Below, in pieces: positions 28,190-37,306 of a DNA stretch of 64,000 nucleotides. Position numbers and translations under genes: made by a program. The stretch comes from Nocardioides cavernae (lineage in GTDB: Bacteria; Actinomycetota; Actinomycetes; Propionibacteriales; Nocardioidaceae). The stretch covers positions 744,001-808,000 of the forward strand of contig NZ_JACCBW010000002.1 in assembly GCF_013410035.1 (NCBI RefSeq). Direction: 5' to 3'. Every line of letters starts with the position of its first letter. The stretch's first letter is position 1. The notes under the pieces were generated by a model, which searched no databases, had not been told where the DNA came from, and saw nothing but the letters and a program-made list of their open reading frames with translations.

Positions 28190-29383
28190 GTGGCTAAGGC
28201 GAAGTTCGAGCGGACCAAGCCGCACGTCAACATCGGCACCATCGGTCACATCGACCACGGCAAGACGACGCTGACCGCGGCCATCACCAAGGTGCTGCAC
28301 GACAAGCACCCGGACCTCAACGAGGCTTCGGCGTTCGACCAGATCGACAAGGCTCCCGAGGAGCGTCAGCGCGGTATCACGATCTCGATCGCGCACGTCG
28401 AGTACCAGACCGAGTCGCGTCACTACGCGCACGTCGACTGCCCCGGTCACGCCGACTACATCAAGAACATGATCACCGGCGCGGCGCAGATGGACGGCGC
28501 GATCCTCGTGGTCGCCGCCACCGACGGCCCCATGCCGCAGACCCGCGAGCACGTGCTGCTCGCGCGCCAGGTCGGCGTCCCCGCCCTGGTCGTCGCGCTC
28601 AACAAGTGCGACATGGTCGACGACGAGGAGCTCATCGAGCTCGTCGAGATGGAGGTGCGCGAGCTCCTCTCCGAGTACGAGTTCCCGGGCGACGACATCC
28701 CCGTCGTGCGCGTGGCGGCCTTCCCGGCCCTCAACGGCGACGCCAAGTGGGGCGAGTCGATCGTCGAGCTCATGCAGGCCGTGGACGACTACATCCCGAC
28801 CCCCGAGCGTGAGACCGACAAGCCCTTCCTCATGCCCGTCGAGGACGTCTTCACGATCACCGGTCGTGGCACCGTCATCACCGGTCGCATCGAGCGCGGC
28901 ATCGTCAAGGTCAACGAGGAGGTCGAGATCATCGGCATCCGCGAGGGCTCGCAGAAGAGCACCGTCACCGGTGTCGAGATGTTCCGCAAGCTCCTCGACG
29001 AGGGCCAGGCGGGCGAGAACGTCGGTCTGCTCCTCCGTGGCACGAAGCGCGAGGACGTGGAGCGCGGCATGGTCGTGATCAAGCCGGGCACGACCACCCC
29101 GCACACCAACTTCGAGGCCTCGGTCTACATCCTCTCGAAGGACGAGGGCGGCCGTCACACGCCGTTCTTCAACAACTACCGCCCGCAGTTCTACTTCCGT
29201 ACGACTGACGTGACCGGTGTTGTGACCCTTCCCGAGGGCACCGAGATGGTCATGCCGGGTGACAACACCGAGATGTCGGTCGAGCTCATCCAGCCCATCG
29301 CGATGGACGAGGGCCTGCGCTTCGCCATCCGCGAGGGTGGCCGCACGGTCGGCGCCGGCCGCGTCGTCAAGATCACCAAGTGA
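28190..29383 (+). CDS. tuf: elongation factor Tu
   Basis: The 397-residue GTPase starts [14 protein letters not shown] and shows G1 [10 protein letters not shown]3 DCPGHADY and G4 NKCD. It delivers aminoacyl-tRNA to the ribosome. An ideal AGGAGG Shine-Dalgarno lies at 28177-28182 before a GTG start. The gene ends the str operon and is followed by a strong terminator rather than by rpsJ. Confidence 0.98.
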   Translation: MAKAKFERTKPHVNIGTIGHIDHGKTTLTAAITKVLHDKHPDLNEASAFDQIDKAPEERQRGITISIAHVEYQTESRHYAHVDCPGHADYIKNMITGAAQMDGAILVVAATDGPMPQTREHVLLARQVGVPALVVALNKCDMVDDEELIELVEMEVRELLSEYEFPGDDIPVVRVAAFPALNGDAKWGESIVELMQAVDDYIPTPERETDKPFLMPVEDVFTITGRGTVITGRIERGIVKVNEEVEIIGIREGSQKSTVTGVEMFRKLLDEGQAGENVGLLLRGTKREDVERGMVVIKPGTTTPHTNFEASVYILSKDEGGRHTPFFNNYRPQFYFRTTDVTGVVTLPEGTEMVMPGDNTEMSVELIQPIAMDEGLRFAIREGGRTVGAGRVVKITK

Positions 29384-29418
29384 TCACCGCCGGTCACTGA
29401 CCGGCACCTGCACCACCC

Positions 29419-29452
29419 GAGACCCCGTCTCCCGTCAGGGAGGCGGGGTCTC
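29419..29452 (+). terminator. intrinsic-type terminator of the str operon
   Basis: The arms GAGACCCCG (29419-29427) and CGGGGTCTC (29444-29452) continue inward through a T-G wobble into CTCCC/GGGAG, giving a 15-bp stem closed by GTCA. It lies 36 bases after the tuf stop codon. Confidence 0.85.
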
Positions 29453-29484
29453 GTGCGTCCGGCGGTGCCGGGCAGGATGGTGCC

Positions 29485-30108
29485 ATGGGATTCACCAGGG
29501 CAGAGCTGGAGTCGTTCCGCGACGTGGAGGTCCCCGACCTGCTACCGGCCGACGGCCAGCCGCTCCGGCTGCTCTTCGTCGGGATCAACCCGGGGCTGTG
29601 GACCGCGGCGACGCAGACCCACTTCGCCCGTCCGGGCAACCGCTTCTACCCCGCGCTGCTGCGGGCGGGCGTCCTGACGCACGCGGTCGACCCGTCCGCG
29701 GGGATGACCGACGCCGATCGCGCCGAGTTCCGCAACCTCGGGATCGGCATCACCAACCTCGCCCCGCGGGCGACCGCCCGGGCCGACGAGCTCACCGCCG
29801 AGGAGCTCCGCCAGGGCGGCGCGCGGTTGCGTGCGCTCGTGGAGGAGCGCCGCCCGGTGGTCGTCGCGATCGCCGGCATCACCGCCTACCGCACGGCCTT
29901 CGGGGACCGGAAGGCGCGCACCGGGGAGCAGCCCGAGGGGTGGGGGCCGTCGCGGCTCTTCGTCGTGCCGAACCCGTCCGGGCTCAACGCGCACGACACC
30001 GTCGACACCCTCGCGACGGCGTACGCCGAGGCCGCGGTCGCCGCCGGGGTGCTCCCGCGCGGGGCCGGTCAACCCATGTCCACGCCCTCGAAGTCCTCGG
30101 GCGTGTAG
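29485..30108 (+). CDS. mug: G/U mismatch-specific uracil-DNA glycosylase
   Basis: The 207-residue protein has the Mug/TDG signatures LLFVGINPGL (about residues 29-38) followed by FARPGNRFYPAL, and the C-terminal motif VVPNPSGLNAH. This family removes uracil or thymine from mismatches with guanine. The ATG at 29485 is 33 bases after the tuf terminator. The 3' end overlaps the convergent VOC gene by 40 bases, and the last residues are therefore probably dispensable. Confidence 0.93.
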   Translation: MGFTRAELESFRDVEVPDLLPADGQPLRLLFVGINPGLWTAATQTHFARPGNRFYPALLRAGVLTHAVDPSAGMTDADRAEFRNLGIGITNLAPRATARADELTAEELRQGGARLRALVEERRPVVVAIAGITAYRTAFGDRKARTGEQPEGWGPSRLFVVPNPSGLNAHDTVDTLATAYAEAAVAAGVLPRGAGQPMSTPSKSSGV

Positions 30109-30512
30109 TCGCGCTTCTCCACCAGCACCATCCAGTTGCCGGAGTTGTCGCGCATCAGCGCCTCGACGCCGTACGGCCGCTCCTCCGGCTCCTGCAGGAA
30201 CTCGACGCCCTTGGCCTTGAGCTCCTCGTAGGTCGCGCGGCAGTCGTCGACGTCCATCCCGATCCCCGGGAGCCCACCCTCGTCCTGGGCGCGCCTCATC
30301 GCGTCGATGAGGTAGTCGGGGAGCGGGCCGCTCGGCGTGGTCAGGTGCACGTGGACCTCGGGCTGCTTCGGGTGGTAGATCGTGCACCACCGGAAGTCCG
30401 GCCCGAGCTGGAGGTCGTCCCCGGTCTCGAAGCCGAGGACGTCGGTGTAGAAGGCGAGGGACTCGTTGATGTCCTTCACCCACAGGGACAGCAGGGAGAT
30501 GTTGGTGATCAT
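30069..30512 (-). CDS. VOC (glyoxalase/bleomycin-resistance fold) protein
   Basis: The 147-residue protein has the paired beta-alpha-beta-beta-beta modules of the vicinal oxygen chelate superfamily, with LWVKDINESLAFYTDVLGFE at the start of module one and GIGMDVDDCRATYEELKAKG in module two. The histidine-bearing HVHLTTP segment and the glutamate in MVLVEK could be metal ligands. The substrate is unknown. It starts nine bases after the AraC gene and is the last gene of the polyamine operon. Confidence 0.87.
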   Translation of the reverse strand: MITNISLLSLWVKDINESLAFYTDVLGFETGDDLQLGPDFRWCTIYHPKQPEVHVHLTTPSGPLPDYLIDAMRRAQDEGGLPGIGMDVDDCRATYEELKAKGVEFLQEPEERPYGVEALMRDNSGNWMVLVEKRDYTPEDFEGVDMG

Positions 30513-30521
30513 GGGACGAGC

Positions 30522-30992
30522 CTAGGAAGCGCCGGCCCCGCCGTGCTTCTCCTGCGTTGCGGTGTGCGCGCCGTCCGTCTCGACCAGCCCCGCCATGAAC
30601 ACGAAGCACCCGGGGATGCGCGGGTTGCCCGCCGCGGCGTACCTGCGCTGGAAGTCGCTCGGGGTCTCGCCCACGATCTCGCGGAACCGCGAGCTGAACG
30701 ACCCCAGGCTGCTGTAGCCGACCGCGTGGCACACCTCGGTCACCGTGAGGTTCGCCGCCCGCAGCAGGTCCTGCGCCCGCTCGACCCGACGCTGCGCGAG
30801 GTACGCCGCCGGCGTGGTGCGGTAGGTCGTGGCGAAGGACCGGACGAAGTGGTACCTGCTCATCCGGGCGAGCCGTGCCAGGTGGTCGAGGTCGAAGGGC
30901 TCGGCGAAGTGGCGGTCGAGGTGGTCGCGGGCGCGGCGCAGGTGCACCAGCACGTCCCCGGGCACCCGCCGCGGCCCGTCGGCGGGGCTCAT
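30522..30992 (-). CDS. small AraC-family DNA-binding protein
   Basis: The 156-residue protein consists mostly of the two helix-turn-helix motifs of AraC regulators (LDHLARLARMSRYHFVRSF and VTEVCHAVGYSSLGSFSSRF, then GETPSDFQRRY). It has no N-terminal ligand domain and has a short unknown tail. The ATG overlaps the stop of the aminotransferase gene (ATGA). AraC plus VOC pairs of this kind are common, and the VOC gene may be its target or its sensor. Confidence 0.88.
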   Translation of the reverse strand: MSPADGPRRVPGDVLVHLRRARDHLDRHFAEPFDLDHLARLARMSRYHFVRSFATTYRTTPAAYLAQRRVERAQDLLRAANLTVTEVCHAVGYSSLGSFSSRFREIVGETPSDFQRRYAAAGNPRIPGCFVFMAGLVETDGAHTATQEKHGGAGAS

Positions 30993-32350
30993 CCGAGCAG
31001 CGCCTCCACCGCTCCGCGGAACGCCGAGGTGTGCGCGTCGACGTCGGTCTGCCCGTGGAAGGGCGAGAACAGGGACATGTTGTGGAACGGCGCGAGCAGC
31101 ACCCCGCGGTTGACGGACCACAGGTGGAAGAACGCGTCGAGCTCTTCGTCGACGGCCGCGGCCGCCTCGGCGCCCGTGCGCGGGGGAGGGCAGAACCAGT
31201 ACTCCGCACGGCACCCGAGACGCTGGACGTGCCACGGCAGGTCGTGGGCGTCGATGACGTCCTGGATCCCGTCGGTGAACGACGCGGCGAGCGGGACCGC
31301 GACGTCGAAGTCCTCCTGCCGCAGGGCCGTGGACAGCGTGGCCCGGACGGCGGCCATGGCCAGGGCGGAGCCGGACAGCGTTCCGCCGACCCCGGCGACG
31401 TCGATGTCGTGGCCCAGCATCGGTCCCTCGAGGCGGGCGGCGACCTCGTCGCTCATGCCGTAGGCAGCGACGGGGATCCCGCCGCCGATGGGCTTGCCGA
31501 TCACCACCATGTCGGGCTCCAGGTCCCAGGCGGCCGTGGCCCCGCCCGGTCCGGCGCAGATGGTGTGCGTCTCGTCGTTGACCAGCAGCACCCCGTGGCG
31601 CCGGGTGACCTCGCGGACGCCGGCGAGGTAGCCCTCGTCGGGCAGGACGATGCCGATGTTGGTGAGTGCCGGCTCCATCAGCAGGCACGCCACGTCACCC
31701 TCGGCCAGGCGGGCTTCGAGCGCGTCGAGGTCGTTGAACGGGACGACCGCGGTGGTGAGCGCTACGTCGACCTGCGGACCGAGAGCGCCCGGCCGGGCGA
31801 CCACCCGGTCGCCGGCGCGGCCGTGCTCGAGCACGCCGAGGGTCTCGTCCACGGTGCCGTGGTAGCACCAGTCCATGACGGCGATCCTCGGCCGGCCGGT
31901 GAGGTGCCGGGCGAACCTGAGCACGAAGCGGTTCGCGTCCGTGGCGGTCATGGCCATCTGCCAGCGTGGCAGGCCGAAGCGACGGCTGAGCTCGCCGGCG
32001 ACCCACGCGGCGTCCGTCGACGGCAGCATCGTGGTGATGCCGCGCTCGGTGCGCTCGCGCACGGCGTCGGCGACGGCCGGCAGGCAGTGGCCCGTCATCG
32101 AGCCGGTGTCGCCGAGGCAGAGGTCGACGTAGTCCAGGCCGTCGACGTCGGTGAACCGCCCGCCTCCAGCCTGCTCGACGAAGAGGGGGAACGACCCGGG
32201 CCACCGCGTCATCCACGGCATGGGGACGCCGGCCAGCAGGTGGGCGCCCGCGTCGGCCGCCAGCCGCCTCGAGGTCGGGTGCAGGTCGACGAACCGCTGC
32301 TCCTCCTCGGCGTGGAGGGCGGCGAGGCGCCCCCGGTCGATGGTCGTCAC
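30989..32350 (-). CDS. class III aminotransferase, glutamate-1-semialdehyde-aminomutase-like
   Basis: The 453-residue PLP enzyme resembles the glutamate-1-semialdehyde aminomutase branch: WCYHGTVDETL near 161-171, acidic D259-E260 near the PLP pyridine nitrogen, K286 in VIGKPIGGGIP as Schiff-base lysine, and GTLSGSALAMAA. It is not hemL, as it sits inside a polyamine/GABA operon and its N-terminus differs. It probably transaminates an amino or amino-acid intermediate. The GTG start at 32350 overlaps the gabD stop by four bases. Confidence 0.85.
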   Translation of the reverse strand: MTTIDRGRLAALHAEEEQRFVDLHPTSRRLAADAGAHLLAGVPMPWMTRWPGSFPLFVEQAGGGRFTDVDGLDYVDLCLGDTGSMTGHCLPAVADAVRERTERGITTMLPSTDAAWVAGELSRRFGLPRWQMAMTATDANRFVLRFARHLTGRPRIAVMDWCYHGTVDETLGVLEHGRAGDRVVARPGALGPQVDVALTTAVVPFNDLDALEARLAEGDVACLLMEPALTNIGIVLPDEGYLAGVREVTRRHGVLLVNDETHTICAGPGGATAAWDLEPDMVVIGKPIGGGIPVAAYGMSDEVAARLEGPMLGHDIDVAGVGGTLSGSALAMAAVRATLSTALRQEDFDVAVPLAASFTDGIQDVIDAHDLPWHVQRLGCRAEYWFCPPPRTGAEAAAAVDEELDAFFHLWSVNRGVLLAPFHNMSLFSPFHGQTDVDAHTSAFRGAVEALLG

Positions 32351-33801
32351 AACGCGCTGCCGACGTACTTGGTCTCGAGGTACTCCTCGATCCCCTCGAA
32401 GCCGCCCTCGCGCCCGAACCCGGAGTGCTTGACCCCGCCGAAGGGGGCGGCGGGGTTCGACACGATGCCCGTGTTGAGCCCGACCATCCCGAACTCCAGC
32501 GCCTCGCTCACCCGGATCGCCCGCGCGTGACCCTGGGTGAAGACGTAGGCGACGAGGCCGTACTCCGTGTCGTTGGCCTTCGCGATCGCCTCCTCCTCGG
32601 TGTCGAAGGTCGTCACGGGCGCGACCGGACCGAAGATCTCCTCGCGGAACACCCGAGCGGTCGCGGGCACCTCGACGAGGACGGTCGGGGGGTAGAAGTG
32701 CCCGGGGCCGTCGGGCACCGAGCCGCCGACCAGCGCCCGCGCGCCGGCCGAGACGGCGTCCTCGACGAGCTCGTGCACGCCCGCCCGGGCCTTCTCGGTG
32801 ATGAGCGGGCCGACGTCGACGCCGTCGCGGGTGCCGTCGCCGACCGTCAGGGAGCCCATGCGCTCGGCCAGCCGCTCGGCGAAGGGCTGCGCGAGCGAGG
32901 AGTGCACGAGGAAGCGGTTGGCCGAGGTGCAGGCCTCGCCGATGTTGCGCATCTTCGCGAGCATGGCGCCGTCGACGGCTGCGTCGAGGTCGGCGTCGTC
33001 GAAGACGACGAAGGGCGCGTTGCCGCCGAGCTCCATCGAGACCCGCAGCAGCTGGTCGGAGGCCTGCGCGACGAGCTTCTTGCCCACGGCGGTCGACCCG
33101 GTGAAGGTCAGCTTGCGCAGCCGGCTGTCGGTGATGAGCGGCTCGCACACGCCGCCGGAGTCGGTGGTGGTGATGACGTTGAGCACGCCCGGGGGCAGTC
33201 CGACCTCCTCGAGGAGCGAGGCCAGCGCCAGCATGGTGAGCGGGGTCTCGGCGGCCGGCTTGACGACCATCGTGCAGCCGGCGGCGATGGCCGGGCCGAT
33301 CTTGCGGGTGCCCATCGCGAGCGGGAAGTTCCAGGGGGTGATCATCAGGGTCGGACCGACCGGCCCCTTCATGGTGATCAGCCGCGAGCCGCCCGCGGGC
33401 GCCTCGGCGTAGCGGCCGTGGACCCGCACCGCCTCCTCGGAGAACCAGCGGAAGAACTCGGCGCCGTAGGTCACCTCGCCCTTCGCCTCGGCGAGCGTCT
33501 TGCCCATCTCGAGGGTCATCAGGCGGGCGAAGTCGTCGGAACGCTCGACGAGGAGCTCGAAAGCGCTGCGCAGGATCTCGCCGCGCTCGCGGGGCTCGGT
33601 GGCCCGCCATCCCGCCTGGGCGTCGGCGGCAGCGCCGAGCGCCCGGAGGCCGTCGTCGGGCGTGGCGTCGGCGACCGTCGCGAGGACGCCGTCGTCCGCC
33701 GGGTTGCGGACCTCGAAGGTGCCGCCGCTGCTGGCACCGACCCACTCGCCGCCGATCAGCAGCCGGGTGGGCACGGTCTGGGTCTGCGTCAGGTCTGCCA
33801 T
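32347..33801 (-). CDS. gabD: succinate-semialdehyde dehydrogenase (NAD(P)+)
   Basis: The 484-residue aldehyde dehydrogenase has the catalytic N158 (MITPWNFP), E257 (MELGG) and C291 (GEACTSANR). The EACTSANR-type motif around the cysteine is characteristic of GabD-like succinate-semialdehyde dehydrogenases. It converts succinate semialdehyde to succinate. The ATG at 33801 shares a base with the gabT stop; a GTG directly before it (33804) is an alternative. It works with gabT next to it. Confidence 0.92.
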   Translation of the reverse strand: MADLTQTQTVPTRLLIGGEWVGASSGGTFEVRNPADDGVLATVADATPDDGLRALGAAADAQAGWRATEPRERGEILRSAFELLVERSDDFARLMTLEMGKTLAEAKGEVTYGAEFFRWFSEEAVRVHGRYAEAPAGGSRLITMKGPVGPTLMITPWNFPLAMGTRKIGPAIAAGCTMVVKPAAETPLTMLALASLLEEVGLPPGVLNVITTTDSGGVCEPLITDSRLRKLTFTGSTAVGKKLVAQASDQLLRVSMELGGNAPFVVFDDADLDAAVDGAMLAKMRNIGEACTSANRFLVHSSLAQPFAERLAERMGSLTVGDGTRDGVDVGPLITEKARAGVHELVEDAVSAGARALVGGSVPDGPGHFYPPTVLVEVPATARVFREEIFGPVAPVTTFDTEEEAIAKANDTEYGLVAYVFTQGHARAIRVSEALEFGMVGLNTGIVSNPAAPFGGVKHSGFGREGGFEGIEEYLETKYVGSAL

Positions 33802-35153
33802 CACTCCACCTTGCCATTCGCTGCCGCGTCGAACGCCGCCTCGAAGACGTCGAGGCCCTCGGCGAGCAGGTCGTCGCCGATCGCGAGCGGCGGCAGGAAG
33901 CGGAACACGTTGCCGAACGTGCCGCAGGTCAGCGTGACGAGACCCTCGGCGGAGCAGGCCCGGTGCACCGCGCCGGCGAGCGCCGCGTCGGGCGTACGAC
34001 CGGGGCCGTCGCTGACGAGCTCGACGGCGAGCATGGCGCCGCGACCGCGGATGTCACCCACCCGGTCGGGGTGCCGCTCGGCGAGCGCGCGCAGCCGCGG
34101 CACGAACAGCGACTCGATCTGGCGTGCGCGCGCGGGAAGGTCCTCGGCCTCCATCGTCTCGATGGCGGCCAACGCCGACGCGCACGCGACGGGGTTGCCG
34201 CCGTAGGTGCCGCCGAGGCCGCCGACGTGCACGGAGTCCATCACCTCGGCGCGCCCGGTGACCGCTGCCAGCGGCAGGCCGCCGGCCATGCCCTTGGCGG
34301 TGGTCAGCAGGTCGGGCACGACGCCCTCGTGGTCGCAGGCGAACCAGTCGCCCGTGCGGGCGAAGCCGGTCTGGATCTCGTCGGCGATGAGGAGGATGCC
34401 CTGGTCGCGGCACCACTCCGCGACGCGCGGGAGCCAGCCCGGCGGCGGCACGATGAAGCCGCCCTCGCCCTGGATCGGCTCGATGAGGACGGCGGCGCAG
34501 TTGTCCTCCCCGACCTGGGCGTGCACCGTCGCGACGAAGGCGTCGAAGGACTCGTCGGCGCACGCCTCCGCACCGCCCGGCCAGCGGTAGGGGTAGGCCA
34601 TGGGTGCCCGGTAGATCTCGCCGGCGAACGGCCCGAAGCCGTGCTTGTAGGGCATGTTCTTGGCGGTCAGCGCCATCGTGAGGTTCGTACGCCCGTGGTA
34701 GGCGTGGTCGAACACGACGATCGCGTCGCGGCCGGTGTGGTGCCGGGCGACCTTGACGGCGTTCTCCACCGCCTCGGCTCCCGAGTTGAAGAGCGCGGAG
34801 CGCTTCTCGTGGTTGCCCGGCGTGACCTCGGCGAGCTTCTCGCAGACCGCGACGTACTCCTCGTAGGGGGTCACCATGAAGCAGGTGTGGGTGAAGTCGG
34901 CGACCTGGCGCTGCACGGCCTCCACCACGCGGGGCGCGGCGTTGCCGACCGTGGTCACGGCGATGCCCGAGCCGAAGTCGATCAGCTGGTTGCCGTCGAC
35001 GTCGCGCAGGATGCCGCCGGCCGCCTGCTCGACGTAGACCGGCAGCGTCGTGCCGACGCCCGCCGAGACGGTCGCGACCTTGCGGGCCTGCAGCTGCCTC
35101 GAGCGCGGCCCGGGGATCTCGGTGGCGAGGATGCGTTCCTGGCTCAGGCTCAT
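33801..35153 (-). CDS. gabT: 4-aminobutyrate (GABA) aminotransferase
   Basis: The 450-residue class III PLP enzyme has NSGAEAVENAVK near 123-134, D258-E259 in ADEIQTGFARTG and K287 in LTTAKGMAGGLP as Schiff-base lysine. Together with sequence style it fits GabT, which turns GABA and 2-oxoglutarate into succinate semialdehyde and glutamate. The ATG overlaps the stop of the saccharopine-dehydrogenase-like gene (ATGA). Confidence 0.93.
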   Translation of the reverse strand: MSLSQERILATEIPGPRSRQLQARKVATVSAGVGTTLPVYVEQAAGGILRDVDGNQLIDFGSGIAVTTVGNAAPRVVEAVQRQVADFTHTCFMVTPYEEYVAVCEKLAEVTPGNHEKRSALFNSGAEAVENAVKVARHHTGRDAIVVFDHAYHGRTNLTMALTAKNMPYKHGFGPFAGEIYRAPMAYPYRWPGGAEACADESFDAFVATVHAQVGEDNCAAVLIEPIQGEGGFIVPPPGWLPRVAEWCRDQGILLIADEIQTGFARTGDWFACDHEGVVPDLLTTAKGMAGGLPLAAVTGRAEVMDSVHVGGLGGTYGGNPVACASALAAIETMEAEDLPARARQIESLFVPRLRALAERHPDRVGDIRGRGAMLAVELVSDGPGRTPDAALAGAVHRACSAEGLVTLTCGTFGNVFRFLPPLAIGDDLLAEGLDVFEAAFDAAANGKVE

Positions 35154-36433
35154 GACTTCTCCTCCATGCCCCACGGGGATCCGAACCCCTCGGGCCTCGG
35201 TGCGGCGAGCAGGTCGAGGAACGGCTTCGGCGGCAGCGCCTCGGGGCCGAGCACGCCGGTGCCCGACCAGGTGCCGTCGGCCAGCAGCTCCAGCGCCACC
35301 ACGGGGTTGATCGCGGTCTGCCAGACCACGCACTGCGCGCCGTAGTCGCGCATCGAGTCGGCGTTGTCGACCACGTGGTAGAGGTACGTCGAGCGCGGGG
35401 CGCCGTCCTTGCCGGTCCCTCTCACCCACAGCCCGGCGCAGGTCTTGCCCTCCATGCGGGGCCCGATCGTGGCGGGGTCGGGGAGGCAGGCCGCGACGAC
35501 GTCGCGCGGGGACACCTGCACGCCCTTCACCGACACCGGCTCGGTCGAGTCGAGACCGAGGGTGTGCAGCGTGCGGAGGATGCCGATCATCTCCTCGCCG
35601 AGGCCGTACTTGAACGTCACCCGGTCGGCGTCGACCCAGCGCGGCATGAGGAGGACCTCCTCGTGCTCGACGTGCACGCACTCCACCGGGCCGATCCCCT
35701 CGGGGAAGTCGAAGACCTCGGGCTCCGAGAAGGGCGGCAGCGTGAAGAACCCCGACTCCAGGTCGCCGCCGCCCCTCCCGCGCTCCCACACGACGGGCGG
35801 GTTGAGGCACTCCTCGATGATCGTCCACATCGAGAAGCCCGGTGCGAAGACCTCGTTGCCGGCGTCGTCGCGGATGACCAGGTTGGCTCCGTCGCGGGTG
35901 CCGAGCTCGTCGATGTGGTCGAACAGCTCGTCCGCGGCGTACCGCGCGAACACGTCGGAGAGCCCCGGCTCCACGCCGATGCCGAGGAGCGCGAGCCGGC
36001 CGGCCGCATCCCACTCGCCGGCCATGGCGAACTGCTCGTCGCCGAGCTTGACCCCCACCTGCTCGTAGGGCGCGTCGGGGTGGCGTACGGACAGACTCAT
36101 CGCCATGTCGAGGTAGTCGGCGCCGGCGGCGAGCGCACCCGTGAAGATCGGCATCACGAAGCGCGGGTCGACGGCGTTGAACACGTGGGTGGCACCCACC
36201 TCGCGCGCCAGCGCGGCGACCGCGTCGGCGTCCGACGCGTCGACCTGCGCGGCCCGGAAGCGCGTGTCGCCCGGCCGTCGCTCGGCCGCTGCCGCGACGG
36301 TCCGTTCGGCGCGGGAGAGGTCGTAGTCGGCCACGACCCAGCTGTCGAAGTAGTCGCGCTCCACCGCGATGCGGGCCGCGGCGTCGCCGACGCCACCCGC
36401 CCCGACCATGAGGACGTTCATCGGTCCAGGCAC
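35150..36433 (-). CDS. saccharopine dehydrogenase-like oxidoreductase
   Basis: The 427-residue protein has an N-terminal Rossmann fold (VLMVGAGGVGDAAA from residue 7) and a catalytic/dimerisation region like saccharopine or carboxynorspermidine dehydrogenases. These enzymes form or split C-N bonds between an amine and a keto acid or aldehyde. In a polyamine operon it might act on a polyamine-derived imine, but its substrate is unknown. An AAGGAG lies 11 bases before the GTG start at 36433; an ATG at 36421 is an alternative. It follows potC by 8 bases. Confidence 0.82.
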   Translation of the reverse strand: MPGPMNVLMVGAGGVGDAAARIAVERDYFDSWVVADYDLSRAERTVAAAAERRPGDTRFRAAQVDASDADAVAALAREVGATHVFNAVDPRFVMPIFTGALAAGADYLDMAMSLSVRHPDAPYEQVGVKLGDEQFAMAGEWDAAGRLALLGIGVEPGLSDVFARYAADELFDHIDELGTRDGANLVIRDDAGNEVFAPGFSMWTIIEECLNPPVVWERGRGGGDLESGFFTLPPFSEPEVFDFPEGIGPVECVHVEHEEVLLMPRWVDADRVTFKYGLGEEMIGILRTLHTLGLDSTEPVSVKGVQVSPRDVVAACLPDPATIGPRMEGKTCAGLWVRGTGKDGAPRSTYLYHVVDNADSMRDYGAQCVVWQTAINPVVALELLADGTWSGTGVLGPEALPPKPFLDLLAAPRPEGFGSPWGMEEKS

Positions 36434-36441
36434 TGCTCAGA

Positions 36442-37305
36442 TCACTCCTTGGTGCGTGAGGCCCGCGCGCTGCTCACGACCTGCGCGCCCACGACGAGCA
36501 GGACGGCGAGCACGAACATCGAGAAACCGATGACGTTGGCCTCGGCGGGGATGCCGCGACGGGACGCGACGTAGACGAACTTGGGGAACGTGCTCTCGTT
36601 GCCGGAGACGAAGTTGGTGATGATGAAGTCGTCGAAGGACAGCGAGAAGGCGAGCATCGCGGCGCCGAGGATGCCCGGCAGGATGAGCGGGAAGGTGACC
36701 TTCCAGAAGGTCTGCATCGGACTGGCGTAGAGGTCCTGGGCAGCCTCCTCGATCCGGGGGTCGAGGGACTGGATGCGGGCCTTGACGGTGACGACGACGA
36801 AGCTCAGGCAGAACATGATGTGGGCGAAGACGATCGTGCCGAAGCCCAGGCTGATCCCGACGTTCGAGAAGCCCTGGACGAAGATCGTCAGCAGCGCGGC
36901 CCCCATGACGATCTCGGGCGTCGCCATCGGCACGAAGATCAGCACGTTGCTGGCCGCCTTGCCGCGGAACCGGTAGCGCACCATCGCCAGGGCCATCAGG
37001 GTGCCCAGGACCGTCGCGATGACGGTCGAGATCGCGCCCACCTGCAGGGACACCACGAGGGACTCGCACGCCCCGGCGACGCCGCACGGGTCCTGCCAGT
37101 GCTCCCAGGTGAAGCCCTGCCACACGATGTTGGTCTTGCCGTGGTCGTTGAACGAGAACGCGAAGGTGTAGGCCACCGGCAGGAAGAGGTAGAGCAGCAC
37201 CAGGATCGCGGAGATCATCGCGAAGTGGTTGGCCAGCCACAGCTGGGCGCGCTTCGCCGCGGAGGGGCGGTACGCCGTACCGGCGTCGGCGGTCGTCGCA
37301 GCCAC
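36442..37305 (-). CDS. potC: polyamine ABC transporter permease PotC-like
   Basis: The 287-residue inner-membrane protein has six predicted helices and the permease EAA loop IEEAAQDLYASPMQTFWKVT near 183-202. The order D-A-B-C of the transporter genes matches spermidine/putrescine systems. The GTG start is one base after the potB stop. Confidence 0.9.
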   Translation of the reverse strand: MAATTADAGTAYRPSAAKRAQLWLANHFAMISAILVLLYLFLPVAYTFAFSFNDHGKTNIVWQGFTWEHWQDPCGVAGACESLVVSLQVGAISTVIATVLGTLMALAMVRYRFRGKAASNVLIFVPMATPEIVMGAALLTIFVQGFSNVGISLGFGTIVFAHIMFCLSFVVVTVKARIQSLDPRIEEAAQDLYASPMQTFWKVTFPLILPGILGAAMLAFSLSFDDFIITNFVSGNESTFPKFVYVASRRGIPAEANVIGFSMFVLAVLLVVGAQVVSSARASRTKE

Positions 37306-37306
37306 G

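Noticed and set aside
30989..32350. Assignment as hemL (glutamate-1-semialdehyde aminomutase)
   Set aside because: The fold and lysine motif agree, but context is polyamine/GABA catabolism and no heme gene is near, so a general aminotransferase call is safer.
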